Part shown: piece after piece, positions 27,162 to 36,236 of the stretch
Layout of the letters: every line of letters starts with the position of its first letter
Numbering within the stretch: position 1 is the first letter of the stretch
Assembly: GCF_013283665.1 (NCBI RefSeq)
Contig: NZ_JABEKU010000002.1
Coordinates: 742,863 to 806,862, forward strand
DNA length: 64,000 nucleotides
Direction: 5' to 3'
Source: Ensifer sesbaniae
Lineage (GTDB): Bacteria; Pseudomonadota; Alphaproteobacteria; Rhizobiales; Rhizobiaceae
Translations under genes and position numbers: made by a program
The notes under the pieces: generated by a model
The model's input: the letters and a program-made list of their open reading frames with translations, nothing else
Told to the model about the DNA's origin: nothing
The model's database searches: none

Positions 27162-28682
27162 ATGACGAAGCCGGCATCGCTGGATTGGCAAGCCGCCGAA
27201 GCAACCGCAAAGCGCCTGACCGCACAATGGACAGAAGATCAGCCGGGCGGCGCCGTCATTGGTTTCGACAGATCCGGAACCTGCTTTTCGCATGCGGGTG
27301 GCGTCGAGAGCCTCGCGACGTTTGCCCCATTCACGGTCGACAGCGTGGTGCGTTATGCCTCCCTCACCAAGCATGTCTTTTCGGCGATGGTGCTCGCTCA
27401 CGATGATCTGATCGGCCTCGACGATCCGCTCGGCCAACACCTTCCGGAATTGCGTTCACCGCTTGCCGAAGTCACCGTCGGGCAGGCACTCGACATGAGT
27501 GGCGGGCTGCCGGATACCCGCGAATGCCTGTCGTTGCTCGGCCTCTCGGTCTATACGGAGACGAAGGCGGGACCGCTGCTCGATTACATTTCGCGCCTCG
27601 AACGGCTGAATTTCGATGCCGGCCGCGAAGTCTCCTATTCGAACACCGGCTACCGCCTCGTCGAAGCCGCGCTCGAGCGCAAGGGTTTCCGCTTCGACGA
27701 CTTCGTTGAGCGCGAGATCGCGACGCCGCTTCGCGTCGCGCTGAAGGCGCCAGACGTCTGGAACGACCCGGTGAAGGGCCTCGTTCCCGGCTATTGGCAT
27801 TCGGGGGAACGCTGGCAGCTTTCCGCCGCCGGTCTGCACATCTCCGCATCGGGCAGCCTGACGGGCAGCGCACGGGCGCTCGCCACCTGGCTCCACGCCC
27901 TGCTCGACGATGAAGGTCGCTTCGCCGGCCTTCTCGACAGGCTGCAGGCAACGCGCTTTCTCGCCGACGGACGGCCGACCGGCTACGGTCTGGGCTTGCG
28001 CAAGTCCTGGCTCGGCGCGCACGAATTCGTCGGCCACGGCGGCTCGCATCCCGGCTACAAGACCTATTTCCTGCTTGATCCTAAGACCGGCGCCGGCTTC
28101 GTTGTCGTTTCCAACCGCGAAGACACCAACGGCTACAAGATCGCGCTCGAAGGCATGGCGGCGCTCACCAGTCTCCCCCTGCCGGCTCCCGCGGCCGATC
28201 TCGGCGACGGTTTGTACGTAACGGAGACCGGTCCCTGGTGGATTGAGATCAAGGACAGCACCTGCACCTATCTCGATGCCGACGAGACACTTTATGACGA
28301 CGGCGAGGGCTGGGTCTCGTCCCGCTCCGCCTCGGCGCCGATACGGCTTCGTCGCGATGGTCCTGCGCTTGTCGGCGAGGTCGGCCATGCCGCCAGGCGC
28401 TTCCTTCCCGCGGCGACGCATGAGCCGGTGCCGGCTTCGCTCTCCGGCGTCTGGCGCTCGGACGAAGGCGCGGAATTCACGATCGAGAACGGCGCGGTCT
28501 TGATGGGCGTCGGCCCGACCCGCCACGCCATGGCGCTGACTGCACTCGGCAATGGCCGCTTCCTGTTCACCCTGATCGACGGTCCCTGGGTCAAGCGCAT
28601 CTGCCTGCATGTGCTTGCGCCCGATCATCTCGAGTTGGTGTCGAGCCGCGCCCGCATGATCGAATATCGTCGCCGTGCCTGA
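27162..28682 (+). CDS. D-aminopeptidase (S12 serine hydrolase, DAP-like)
   Basis: A 506-residue penicillin-recognising serine hydrolase with the three catalytic motifs: SLTK (Ser67, Lys70), YSN (Tyr159-Asn161) and HGG (His292-Gly294). Two C-terminal antiparallel-barrel domains (about 340-506) follow. This layout and length match the Brucella/Ochrobactrum D-aminopeptidase DAP, which removes N-terminal D-residues. The ATG at 27162 has GGAG 7 bases upstream. The gene lies between the M19 dipeptidase and a LysR gene and close to a D-amino-acid transaminase. Confidence 0.88.
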   Translation: MTKPASLDWQAAEATAKRLTAQWTEDQPGGAVIGFDRSGTCFSHAGGVESLATFAPFTVDSVVRYASLTKHVFSAMVLAHDDLIGLDDPLGQHLPELRSPLAEVTVGQALDMSGGLPDTRECLSLLGLSVYTETKAGPLLDYISRLERLNFDAGREVSYSNTGYRLVEAALERKGFRFDDFVEREIATPLRVALKAPDVWNDPVKGLVPGYWHSGERWQLSAAGLHISASGSLTGSARALATWLHALLDDEGRFAGLLDRLQATRFLADGRPTGYGLGLRKSWLGAHEFVGHGGSHPGYKTYFLLDPKTGAGFVVVSNREDTNGYKIALEGMAALTSLPLPAPAADLGDGLYVTETGPWWIEIKDSTCTYLDADETLYDDGEGWVSSRSASAPIRLRRDGPALVGEVGHAARRFLPAATHEPVPASLSGVWRSDEGAEFTIENGAVLMGVGPTRHAMALTALGNGRFLFTLIDGPWVKRICLHVLAPDHLELVSSRARMIEYRRRA

Positions 28683-28769
28683 TTTCTCTTGATGACGCGC
28701 GGGCGCTGCCGCAAAGGAGCCTGTCCCCCGGCGACCGGCTGAGCGGAATGGACTTCCGGAGTGCATGTC

Positions 28770-29699
28770 GTGGAAATCAAATGGCTTGAAGACTTTCTGG
28801 CGCTCGCCAGCACACTGAACTTCTCCAAGGCGGCAGACGAGCGTCACGTGACCCAGTCGGCTTTCAGCCGTCGCATCCGGCAATTGGAGGCCTGGCTGGG
28901 CGCGACGCTCGTCGACCGGGCGACCTATCCTTCACGCCTCACCGAAGCGGGCGCGAAATTCGTGCCGGTGGCGCAGGAAACACTGAAGCAGCTCTATCAG
29001 ACGAAGCGCAACCTTCAGCAGGAGGAAGGCTCCGACGCCCGCACCATCAAGCTGACGGCGCTGCACACGCTTTCCTTCACCTTCTTTCCCGAGTGGATGA
29101 GCCGCGTCAACGCCAGGATCGGGCCGCTCTTCTCACGACTTCGCCCGGACTCCGGCAGCATGGAGGAAAACCTCAACTCGCTCGTCGACGGCGAGTGCGA
29201 CTTCCTGCTCACCTATGCCCACACCCAGGTTCCACACCTGCTGGACCCGCGGGCCTTCGAGCATCGCGTGCTGGGCCACGAGCGCATCCTTCCCGTGTCG
29301 GCGGCGAGTAAAACGGGCACACCCTTGCACTCACTCGTAGACGCAGCGATACCCTTCCCGCATCTGAGCTACGAGAAATCGTCCTTCTTCGGCCAGCTTC
29401 TCGACGAGCTGATCGGCCCGGAGCTGCCCGCCTCCGAGCGGGTCCACGAAGGCAGCATGTCGGTCGGGCTGAAGGCCATGGCCGAGGCCGGCTGGGGCAT
29501 CGCCTGGGTTCCCGAGAGCCTGATGACGGCCGAACTGGCGAAGGGCTCGCTGGTGCGCGCCGCCGATCCGCGCTGGGACGTCAGCGTCGAGATCCGCCTC
29601 TATCGCGCCAAGGACAACCGTCGCCCGATCGTCGGCCGGGTCTGGCAGAGCCTGGAGGCGCCGTCTGAGCGCCAGTCCAACCGCGCACGGACGACCTAG
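28770..29699 (+). CDS. LysR-family regulator
   Basis: A 309-residue LysR regulator with an N-terminal helix-turn-helix (LNFSKAADERHVTQSAFSRRI) and an effector domain. The GTG at 28770 is chosen: GGAG lies 8 bases upstream and the protein then begins MEIKWLEDF, as in the HypT/YjiE-like group it resembles. It follows the D-aminopeptidase gene and overlaps the convergent transaminase gene by 3 to 4 bases, so it likely regulates the peptide-catabolism cluster. Confidence 0.9.
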   Translation: MEIKWLEDFLALASTLNFSKAADERHVTQSAFSRRIRQLEAWLGATLVDRATYPSRLTEAGAKFVPVAQETLKQLYQTKRNLQQEEGSDARTIKLTALHTLSFTFFPEWMSRVNARIGPLFSRLRPDSGSMEENLNSLVDGECDFLLTYAHTQVPHLLDPRAFEHRVLGHERILPVSAASKTGTPLHSLVDAAIPFPHLSYEKSSFFGQLLDELIGPELPASERVHEGSMSVGLKAMAEAGWGIAWVPESLMTAELAKGSLVRAADPRWDVSVEIRLYRAKDNRRPIVGRVWQSLEAPSERQSNRARTT

Positions 29700-30562
29700 A
29701 TCGCCGTCCGCCGCGCGTGCTCCAGATAGAGCTCGCGCAGACGCTTGACGATCGGCCCCGGTGCACCGGAGCCGACGGGCTTCCCGTCGATGCGGGTAAT
29801 CGGCGCGACGAAATTCGAGGCGCTTGTCAGGCAGGCTTCGCGGGCGTTCAACGCCTCGTCGAGCGTGAAGGGTCGCTCTTCCAACGTCAGCCCCTGTTCG
29901 GTGGCCAGCGCCAGGGCGGCAAGCCGGGTGCAACCGGGCAAGGTTGCGTGGCTGTTGCCCCGTGTGATGATGCGGTTATCCTCGGTGACGATGTAGGCGG
30001 TGGAGGACGCGCCTTCGGTCACGAATCCGCCTTCGATCATCCAGGCTTCGTCGCAGCCTTCAGCCTTGGCGATGCGCTTGGCGATCACCTGCGGCAGCAG
30101 GCAGACGCTCTTGATGTCGCGGCGTTCCCAGCGCTGGTCCGGCACGGTCTTGACCGAAAGCCCCTTCTCCGCCGCAGCGCCGCTCACCAGCGTCTTCTCC
30201 TGGGTGAAGAGCACGAGGGTCGGCTTGATAGCCTCCGAGAACAGGAAATTCCGGTCTTCGACACCGCGGGTGAGCTGGAGATAGACGATGCCTTCGAGAA
30301 CGTCGTTGTCTCGCACCAGGCGCTTTTCAATCGCCACGATCTCCTCGGTCGACACCGGCAGCGGCACGCCGATTTCGCGCGCCGAACGTTCCAGTCGGGC
30401 CATATGCGGCGCGCTGTCGACCAGCTTGCCGTCGAGCACGGCGGTCACTTCATAGATGCCATCGCCGAAGAGGAAGCCGCGATCGAAGATCGAGAGGCGC
30501 GCCTCGTTCTCCGGCAGAAACGCGCCGTTGAGATAGACTGTGCGAATGGGCGGCTGGGACAT
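29696..30562 (-). CDS. D-amino-acid transaminase (class IV)
   Basis: A 288-residue fold-type IV PLP aminotransferase, in length and motifs like D-alanine transaminase. The start VYLNGAFLPENEARLSIFDRG is family-typical, the PLP lysine is Lys151 in DIKSVCLLPQV and the cofactor loop is EGASSTAYIV. It converts D-amino acids with 2-oxoglutarate to 2-oxo acids and D-glutamate. The longer start matching branched-chain transaminases is absent. It follows the P1 peptidase gene on the same strand and probably shares its transcript. Confidence 0.9.
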   Translation of the reverse strand: MSQPPIRTVYLNGAFLPENEARLSIFDRGFLFGDGIYEVTAVLDGKLVDSAPHMARLERSAREIGVPLPVSTEEIVAIEKRLVRDNDVLEGIVYLQLTRGVEDRNFLFSEAIKPTLVLFTQEKTLVSGAAAEKGLSVKTVPDQRWERRDIKSVCLLPQVIAKRIAKAEGCDEAWMIEGGFVTEGASSTAYIVTEDNRIITRGNSHATLPGCTRLAALALATEQGLTLEERPFTLDEALNAREACLTSASNFVAPITRIDGKPVGSGAPGPIVKRLRELYLEHARRTAI

Positions 30563-30633
30563 GTGGACTCCGTGAACGTTTCTTTGGGGGGGCAGACTGG
30601 ATCGCTGCTTGCTCGCGATCCGTGGCGCAATTG

Positions 30634-31692
30634 TCAGTGTCCGCTCAGGGCGCGAAGCCTCTCGAGCGAGATTGGTTCGACCGTGCTTGGCTTGCCGCTC
30701 GCGGCGTTGAAGCCATGCATCGTGCGTGCCATGGTGAGCGAATTGAGGATCGCCTCCTCGCTCGCCTCGATCGCTGCCTCGAAGAGCGGCGACATCAGGT
30801 CGTTCGGAAGGTCCGGATAATGCGTGATCGCTGCCCGCCGCGCCTTTGTGCGGCGTACGGCAGGCGCCGTGGAGAAGCCAAGCGCATAGTCTCCGGAACC
30901 GTTGCTGAGCGCTGCCCCGGTGCGGGCAAGGCCGCCGAAGGCGCGCTCGGCGAGGCGCTTGAGATTGCGTGCGAAGAGCGGCGCGTCGGTCGCGATCACG
31001 ATGACGATCGAGCCATCCCGGTCGTGCGCCGCCGGCGCGTCATAGGCACGGCCGCAAACGGTGAGCCGGCCGCCGTAATTCGTCTGAACCAGCACGCCGA
31101 GGGTGAAGACCTCGCCGGCGGTCTTGACGCGGCGCGAACTGGTGCCGATACCGCCCTTGAGGCCGAAAGCCACCGTGCCGGTTCCAGCGCCGACTGCACC
31201 CTCCTCCACAGCCCCGGTCCTGGCGGCCGCGAGGGCAGCACCGATCTCGTCAATCGTCGGGCGGCCGGCGCGGATGTCGTTGAGGCGGGAATCATTGGTC
31301 TCGCCGACAACCGCGTTCAGTGACACGACCTTCTCGTTGCCGGGTTGCGCCAGCGTCCAGCGGTTGATCGCCTCGATGGCGCGGCCGGTCGCCAGGGTGT
31401 TGGTGAGAACGATCGGCGTCTCCAATTCGCCAAGCTCTTCAATCTGAGTGGACCCGGTGAACTTGCCGAAACCGTTGAACACGGCGAGCGCTGCAGGCAC
31501 CTTGTCCTGAAAGAGGTTGCCGCCATGCGGCAGGATGGCGGTCGCGCCAGTGCGAATGCGGTCCGCCTCGATCACGGTGGCATGGCCGACCGCGACGCCC
31601 TCGACATCGGTGATGGCATTATAGTGACCGGTCTCGTAGACTCCCGGCCGGAATCCGAGGTCCCGAAGTCGCAAGCATTTGATATCTGTCAT
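30634..31692 (-). CDS. P1 family peptidase (DmpA/L-aminopeptidase D-esterase)
   Basis: A 352-residue N-terminal-nucleophile peptidase precursor of the DmpA (S58) family. Members cleave themselves before a serine to give two chains; here the likely site is the Gly-Ser of RDGSIVIV, with Ser at about 228. The conserved NAITDVEGVAVGH start and the GxGTGTVAFGLKGGIGTSS segment are present. The family releases N-terminal amino acids from amides and peptides, some acting on D- or beta-peptides. It lies upstream of the D-amino-acid transaminase. Confidence 0.92.
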   Translation of the reverse strand: MTDIKCLRLRDLGFRPGVYETGHYNAITDVEGVAVGHATVIEADRIRTGATAILPHGGNLFQDKVPAALAVFNGFGKFTGSTQIEELGELETPIVLTNTLATGRAIEAINRWTLAQPGNEKVVSLNAVVGETNDSRLNDIRAGRPTIDEIGAALAAARTGAVEEGAVGAGTGTVAFGLKGGIGTSSRRVKTAGEVFTLGVLVQTNYGGRLTVCGRAYDAPAAHDRDGSIVIVIATDAPLFARNLKRLAERAFGGLARTGAALSNGSGDYALGFSTAPAVRRTKARRAAITHYPDLPNDLMSPLFEAAIEASEEAILNSLTMARTMHGFNAASGKPSTVEPISLERLRALSGH

Positions 31693-32243
31693 TTTTCCCC
31701 GTCGCCTCCTGTCCGCCGACCCGATCGAGAAGCAGGCATTTCGTCGCAGGGGACCCTACCTTCGTCGGCGGTAAAACGGCATCTCAAAAATGGAATAGTT
31801 TTATGAGAAGCCTGCAACGCCGGCAATCACACCGTTTCGACACCCGCGAAAGACGAAGCCGATTTCCCTTATCGCCGCCAGGCAGGCGGCAGCCACTGAT
31901 AGTCGAGTAAAACAAAGCAGTTGCAACCATAAGAGACAGTTCATAAGTTCGCCTCGTCTTTGGCAAGGAACGCCCCATCCATGACGAAGCCGCCTGATGC
32001 TAGCATCGGCAGAACTCAGGAAATGAGGTCCGCAGTGGCGCGGCTAAGTCTCGGCAGGACCCTATGCGCTGGTCGCCTTCATCTTTTCGCTGTGGACCGT
32101 CTACGGCAGCGAGCCCCTGGCCGGCCTTTGTTGCCTGCTGCTGTCCGTCTTCCTTTCGGTCGAAAGGAGGGCGCAGGCCGCAAGCTGACGCCAGAAGAAT
32201 ACCCCCGCCTGCACCAAGCACCGAACTACGGAGAGGATTGGAC
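31693..32243. other. 551-base region between peptidase and decarboxylase genes
   Basis: No intact gene is supported. The left half must carry the promoter of the peptidase operon (minus). The right part, 32048-32188, encodes a hydrophobic fragment described separately. A GAGAGG ribosome site at 32231-32236 serves the decarboxylase. Confidence 0.5.
32048..32188 (+). pseudogene. Possible remnant of an APC antiporter C-terminus
   Basis: This open segment begins after a TAA at 32045 and ends at a TGA. It encodes about 46 residues that read as two membrane helices (YALVAFIFSLWTVYG, then LAGLCCLLLSVFLSVERR), resembling the last helices of APC-family basic amino-acid antiporters. No start codon or ribosome site is visible, so it looks like the tail of a decayed gene. 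Such an antiporter often precedes a decarboxylase gene. The match is by eye and weak. Confidence 0.35.
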
Positions 32244-34538
32244 ATGACCACGTTGAACAGGGGTCACCGCCGTCTCGGCATGAAAGCACTCGTTCTTGAC
32301 GACGAGATCAGCGAAGAAAGTGCGGCTGGCCGGGCCGTGCGGTCGCTGATATCAGAACTCGAGCAGCGCCAGATCGAAGTGGTGACCGCAGAAAGCGCAG
32401 ACGACGGCGTCGCCGTGATCCGGTCCGACCCGGCTCTCCAATGCGTACTGGTCGACTGGGACCTCGGACCGAAGGGGCACGAGCAATCCATCGGGGTCGT
32501 CGAGGCGCTGCGCAAGCGCAACGGCACCGTGCCGCTCTTCCTGCTCGCCGACCGCAGCGTCGCTTCGACCGTTCCGGCCGACATCATGGCCAAGGTCGAC
32601 GACTTCGTCTGGATGCTCGAAGACACCATGGACTTCGTCGGCGGGCGCATCCAGGCGGCGATCGAGCGCTATCGCTCCACCGTGCTGCCGCCGATGTTCA
32701 AGGCGCTCGCCCAGTTCTCCCAAGTCCACGAATATTCCTGGCACACGCCCGGCCATACCGGCGGCACGGGTTTTCTGAAGTCGCCTCCCGGCCGCGCCTT
32801 CTTCGAATTCTTCGGCGAGCCGTTGCTGCGCTCGGACCTTTCGATCTCGGTCGGCGAACTTGGATCGCTGCTCGACCATTCCGGGCCGATCGGCGCCAGC
32901 GAAAAATATGCCGCGCGCGTCTTCGGCTCGCACCGCAGCTACCACGTCACCAACGGGTCCTCGACTTCCAACCGCGTCATCCTGATGGCGAGCGTCAGCC
33001 GCGACCAGATTGCGCTTTGCGACCGCAATTGCCACAAGTCTGCCGAACACGCGATGACAATGTCGGGCGCCGTGCCAACATATCTTGTGCCGACCAGAAA
33101 CCACTACGGCATCATCGGCCCCATCCCGCCGGAGCACCTGACGGCTGCGGCGGTCAGAAAGGCGATCGATCAGAACCCGCTCGCGGCCGACCTCGCGGAC
33201 CAGGAACCGAAACACGCGATCATCACCAACTCCACCTATGATGGCCTCTGCTACAACGTCACCAGGGTTGAGGAACTGCTCGGCGCCAGCGTCGACCGGC
33301 TGCATTTCGACGAAGCCTGGTACGGTTACGCCCGCTTCAACCCGATCTATCGCGACCGGCACGCAATGCACGGCGATCCGAAGGCACACACCGCGGACAA
33401 GCCGACCGTCTTCGCCACCCAGTCGACCCACAAGCTGCTCGCCGCGCTTTCGCAGGCGTCCTTCATCCACGTGCGCGACGGCCGCAAACCGATCCCGCAT
33501 GGCATCTTCAACGAGACGTTCATGATGCACGCCTCGACCTCGCCGAACTACGCGATCATTGCATCGAACGACGTCTCGGCCGCCATGATGGACGGCCCCG
33601 GCGGCCCAGCGATCACCAGCGAATCGATCGAGGAAGCCGTCGCCTTCCGCCTGATGATGTCGCGGCTTGCCAACGATGCCGCCGAGCGCGGCGACTGGTT
33701 CTTCGATTGCTGGCAGCCGGACACGGTGCGCGACCCGAAGACCGGCCGCACCAGCCCCTTCCATGAAGCCTCGCCCGAAGCATTGGCGACGGACCCATCC
33801 TGCTGGGTGCTGAAGCCCGGAGCCGCGTGGCACGGCTTCGGCGAGATCGAGGACGGCTACTGCATGCTGGACCCGATCAAGGTCTCGGTCGTCACACCCG
33901 GGGTTGCGGCGGGCGGCGGACTGATGCCGGTCGGCATTCCGGCGAGCCTTGTCACCGCCTATCTCGCGGCATCGTGGTGGAAAAGACCACCGATTTCACC
34001 ATCCTGTTCCTGTTTTCGCTGGGCATCACCAAGGGAAAGTGGGGATCGCTCGTCAGCGCGCTCTGCGACTTCAAGCGCGACTACGACGCCAATCTCACGC
34101 TCGAAGTGGCGATCCCGTCGCTGGTCGAGGACCATCCCGAACGCTACGCCGGCATGGGTCTCAAGGATCTGGCAAGATACGATGTTTACCGCGATGGACC
34201 AATTGAAGACCACGGCCTCGATGGCCACCGCCTTCTCTGTGCTGCCGCATCCGGATCTCAGCCCGGTGCGTGCCTATGAACGGCTGGTGCGCGGTGAAGT
34301 CGAACAGGTGCCCCTCGACCAGCTGGCCGGGCGCACGGTCGCGACCGGCGTCGTGCCCTACCCGCCGGGCATTCCGCTGTTAATGCCGGGCGAGAATGCC
34401 GGCGCGGCCGACGGCCCTGTCCTCGGCTACCTCAAGGCGCTGGAAGCCTACGACCTCCGGTTCCCGGGCTTCACCCATGACACGCACGGCGTGGAGGTCG
34501 AGGGCGGCTTCTATCGCGTCTACTGCTTGACCCGTTGA
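32244..34538 (+). CDS. Orn/Lys/Arg decarboxylase, with two compensating frameshifts
   Basis: A 764-codon frame for a fold-type I PLP decarboxylase of basic amino acids. An N-terminal response-regulator-like wing domain (about 13-130) precedes the large PLP domain with HTPGHTGGTGF, HxSTSNR-like GSSTSNR, DEAW and the PLP lysine Lys397 in STHKLL. From about 33975 to 34172 the conserved protein is found in a different frame (GIVVEKTTDFTILFLFSLGI then VEDHPERYAGMGLKDLA), returning to the original frame at DTMFTAMD. About 66 residues are therefore scrambled in the conceptual product. Either a sequencing error or a real double mutation is present. It precedes an APC antiporter gene, its usual partner in acid resistance. 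Confidence 0.85.
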   Translation: MTTLNRGHRRLGMKALVLDDEISEESAAGRAVRSLISELEQRQIEVVTAESADDGVAVIRSDPALQCVLVDWDLGPKGHEQSIGVVEALRKRNGTVPLFLLADRSVASTVPADIMAKVDDFVWMLEDTMDFVGGRIQAAIERYRSTVLPPMFKALAQFSQVHEYSWHTPGHTGGTGFLKSPPGRAFFEFFGEPLLRSDLSISVGELGSLLDHSGPIGASEKYAARVFGSHRSYHVTNGSSTSNRVILMASVSRDQIALCDRNCHKSAEHAMTMSGAVPTYLVPTRNHYGIIGPIPPEHLTAAAVRKAIDQNPLAADLADQEPKHAIITNSTYDGLCYNVTRVEELLGASVDRLHFDEAWYGYARFNPIYRDRHAMHGDPKAHTADKPTVFATQSTHKLLAALSQASFIHVRDGRKPIPHGIFNETFMMHASTSPNYAIIASNDVSAAMMDGPGGPAITSESIEEAVAFRLMMSRLANDAAERGDWFFDCWQPDTVRDPKTGRTSPFHEASPEALATDPSCWVLKPGAAWHGFGEIEDGYCMLDPIKVSVVTPGVAAGGGLMPVGIPASLVTAYLAASWWKRPPISPSCSCFRWASPRESGDRSSARSATSSATTTPISRSKWRSRRWSRTIPNATPAWVSRIWQDTMFTAMDQLKTTASMATAFSVLPHPDLSPVRAYERLVRGEVEQVPLDQLAGRTVATGVVPYPPGIPLLMPGENAGAADGPVLGYLKALEAYDLRFPGFTHDTHGVEVEGGFYRVYCLTR

Positions 34539-34560
34539 ACCGGCCCCAGGAGCGACGAAA

Positions 34561-36126
34561 ATGGCTGCTGTCGATACCGCTTCCAAAACCATATCTGCGG
34601 GCGTGGCGGACTCCGCCAAGATCGGCCTCGTTCCCGCGACCTTGATGGTCGCGGGCAACATGATGGGCTCTGGCGTCTTCATGCTGCCGGCGAACCTCGC
34701 CGCGGTCGGATCCATCGCCATCTTCGGATGGCTGATCACGATTGCCGGCGCCATCGCGCTGGCGCTGACCTTTGCGAAGCTGGCAGCGATCGATCCCGCC
34801 GCCGGCGGGCCCTATGCCTATACGCGCAAGGCCTTCGGCGACTACATGGGCTACCAGACCAACCTCATCTATTGGCTCGCCAACGTCGTCGGCAATGTCG
34901 GCCTTGCGGTCGCCGGCCTCGGCTACCTCACGGCCTTCTTCCCGATGCTGCGAGATCCGCTCGTCTCGGCGCTGGCGCAGGTGGCGCTCATCTGGTTCTT
35001 CACCTACGCCAACATCCTCGGTCCGAACGTCGTCGGACGGCTGCAGTCCTTCACGACCTCCTTCGCGCTCGTACCAATCCTCGGCATGGCGATCTTCGGC
35101 TGGTTCTGGTTCTCGCCGGCGACCTTCTCCGAGGGCTGGAACGTGTCCGGCAAGGACAGCTGGGCGGCGATCATGGCAACGCTCAACTTCACGCTCTGGG
35201 CCTTCATCGGGGTCGAGAGCGCGTCGGTCTCGGCGGGCGTCGTGCGCGATCCGCAGCGCAACGTGCCGATCGCCACCGTCGGCGGCGTCATCCTTGCGGC
35301 CGTTGCCTATATTCTCTCCTCGACCGTGATCATGGGCATGATCCCGAACAAGGAGCTGATCGCCTCCTCCGCGCCTTTTGCCGACGCCGCCCGGCTGGCG
35401 CTCGGCGATACCGCCGGTGCGGTTGTCGCGATCTGCGCCGCCCTCGGTTGCCTCGGCTCGCTTGCCGGCTGGACGCTGCTTGTCGGACAGACGGCAAAGG
35501 CTGCCGCCGACGACGGTCTCTTCGGCTCTATCTTCGCCAAGGTCAATTCCAAGGGTGTGCCTTCGGCGGGCCTCGCGATCGTCGCCGTCATCATGACGGT
35601 GCAGGTCTTCGCCACGATGTCGCCGACCGCCAGCGAGCAGTTCGGCAAGATCGCCTCAATCGCGGTGATCATGACGCTGCTGCCCTATATCTACTCGGCG
35701 ATCTCGATCAAGGTGCTCGGCTACAAGAAGATGCCGGCGAGCACTTATAACTGGTACGTGGTCATCGGCCTGGCGGCGGCGATATACAGCCTGGTGGCGC
35801 TCATCGGCTCCGACGGCGAGCAGACGCGCTGGTCGCTGATCTTCGTCATCTCGACGATCGTGTTCTACTCGGCCGCAATCACCCGCAAGCGCGAGATCGA
35901 CGAGAAACACATCGATCCCGGCGGCCACGCACCGACCTGGATCCGCTACGTCACGGTCACCGTAACGATCGCCGCCCTCGTCGCTCTGTTCTGGGTTTCG
36001 GTCGGCCGCCATCGCGCCGAGACCTTGCGCACCCGCTCGCCGGTACCGCCGGCCGCAAGCACCGCCCAGCCCGCCGCCGGATCACCCGCGGCCGCGTTGC
36101 CCGCCGAAAGCCAACCGACGCAATAG
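34561..36126 (+). CDS. APC-family amino acid antiporter (AdiC/CadB/PotE-like)
   Basis: A 521-residue inner-membrane protein with about twelve helices. The N-terminal signature GNMMGSGVFMLPANLA (about 30-45) is the substrate-binding GSG loop of the basic amino-acid/polyamine antiporters. It lies 22 bases after the decarboxylase gene and should exchange the external amino acid for its amine product (for example arginine for agmatine or lysine for cadaverine). The C-terminus is extended by a proline/alanine-rich tail of about 40 residues not usual for AdiC. Confidence 0.92.
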   Translation: MAAVDTASKTISAGVADSAKIGLVPATLMVAGNMMGSGVFMLPANLAAVGSIAIFGWLITIAGAIALALTFAKLAAIDPAAGGPYAYTRKAFGDYMGYQTNLIYWLANVVGNVGLAVAGLGYLTAFFPMLRDPLVSALAQVALIWFFTYANILGPNVVGRLQSFTTSFALVPILGMAIFGWFWFSPATFSEGWNVSGKDSWAAIMATLNFTLWAFIGVESASVSAGVVRDPQRNVPIATVGGVILAAVAYILSSTVIMGMIPNKELIASSAPFADAARLALGDTAGAVVAICAALGCLGSLAGWTLLVGQTAKAAADDGLFGSIFAKVNSKGVPSAGLAIVAVIMTVQVFATMSPTASEQFGKIASIAVIMTLLPYIYSAISIKVLGYKKMPASTYNWYVVIGLAAAIYSLVALIGSDGEQTRWSLIFVISTIVFYSAAITRKREIDEKHIDPGGHAPTWIRYVTVTVTIAALVALFWVSVGRHRAETLRTRSPVPPAASTAQPAAGSPAAALPAESQPTQ

Positions 36127-36167
36127 CCCGGACAAACGGGGCGGTGGAACCGTCCGCCGCCCTCCTC

Positions 36168-36198
36168 GACGGCCCGGGATCATGGCGTCCGGGCCGTC
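36168..36198. terminator. Probable bidirectional terminator
   Basis: A perfect 10-bp GC-rich stem (36168-36177 with 36189-36198, loop 11 bases) lies between the convergent antiporter and AraC genes. A second GGCGG/CCGCC hairpin lies just before it at about 36139-36158. No strong T-run follows, so efficiency is uncertain. Confidence 0.55.
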
Positions 36199-36236
36199 CT
36201 CACCGCCGAGTTTGAGACGACGCCGCTGCCGCCGGT

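Noticed and set aside
32352-33833. Minus-strand frame of almost 500 codons across the decarboxylase
   Set aside because: Opposite the well-conserved PLP domain and rich in Arg/Gly/Asp shadows; no ribosome site.
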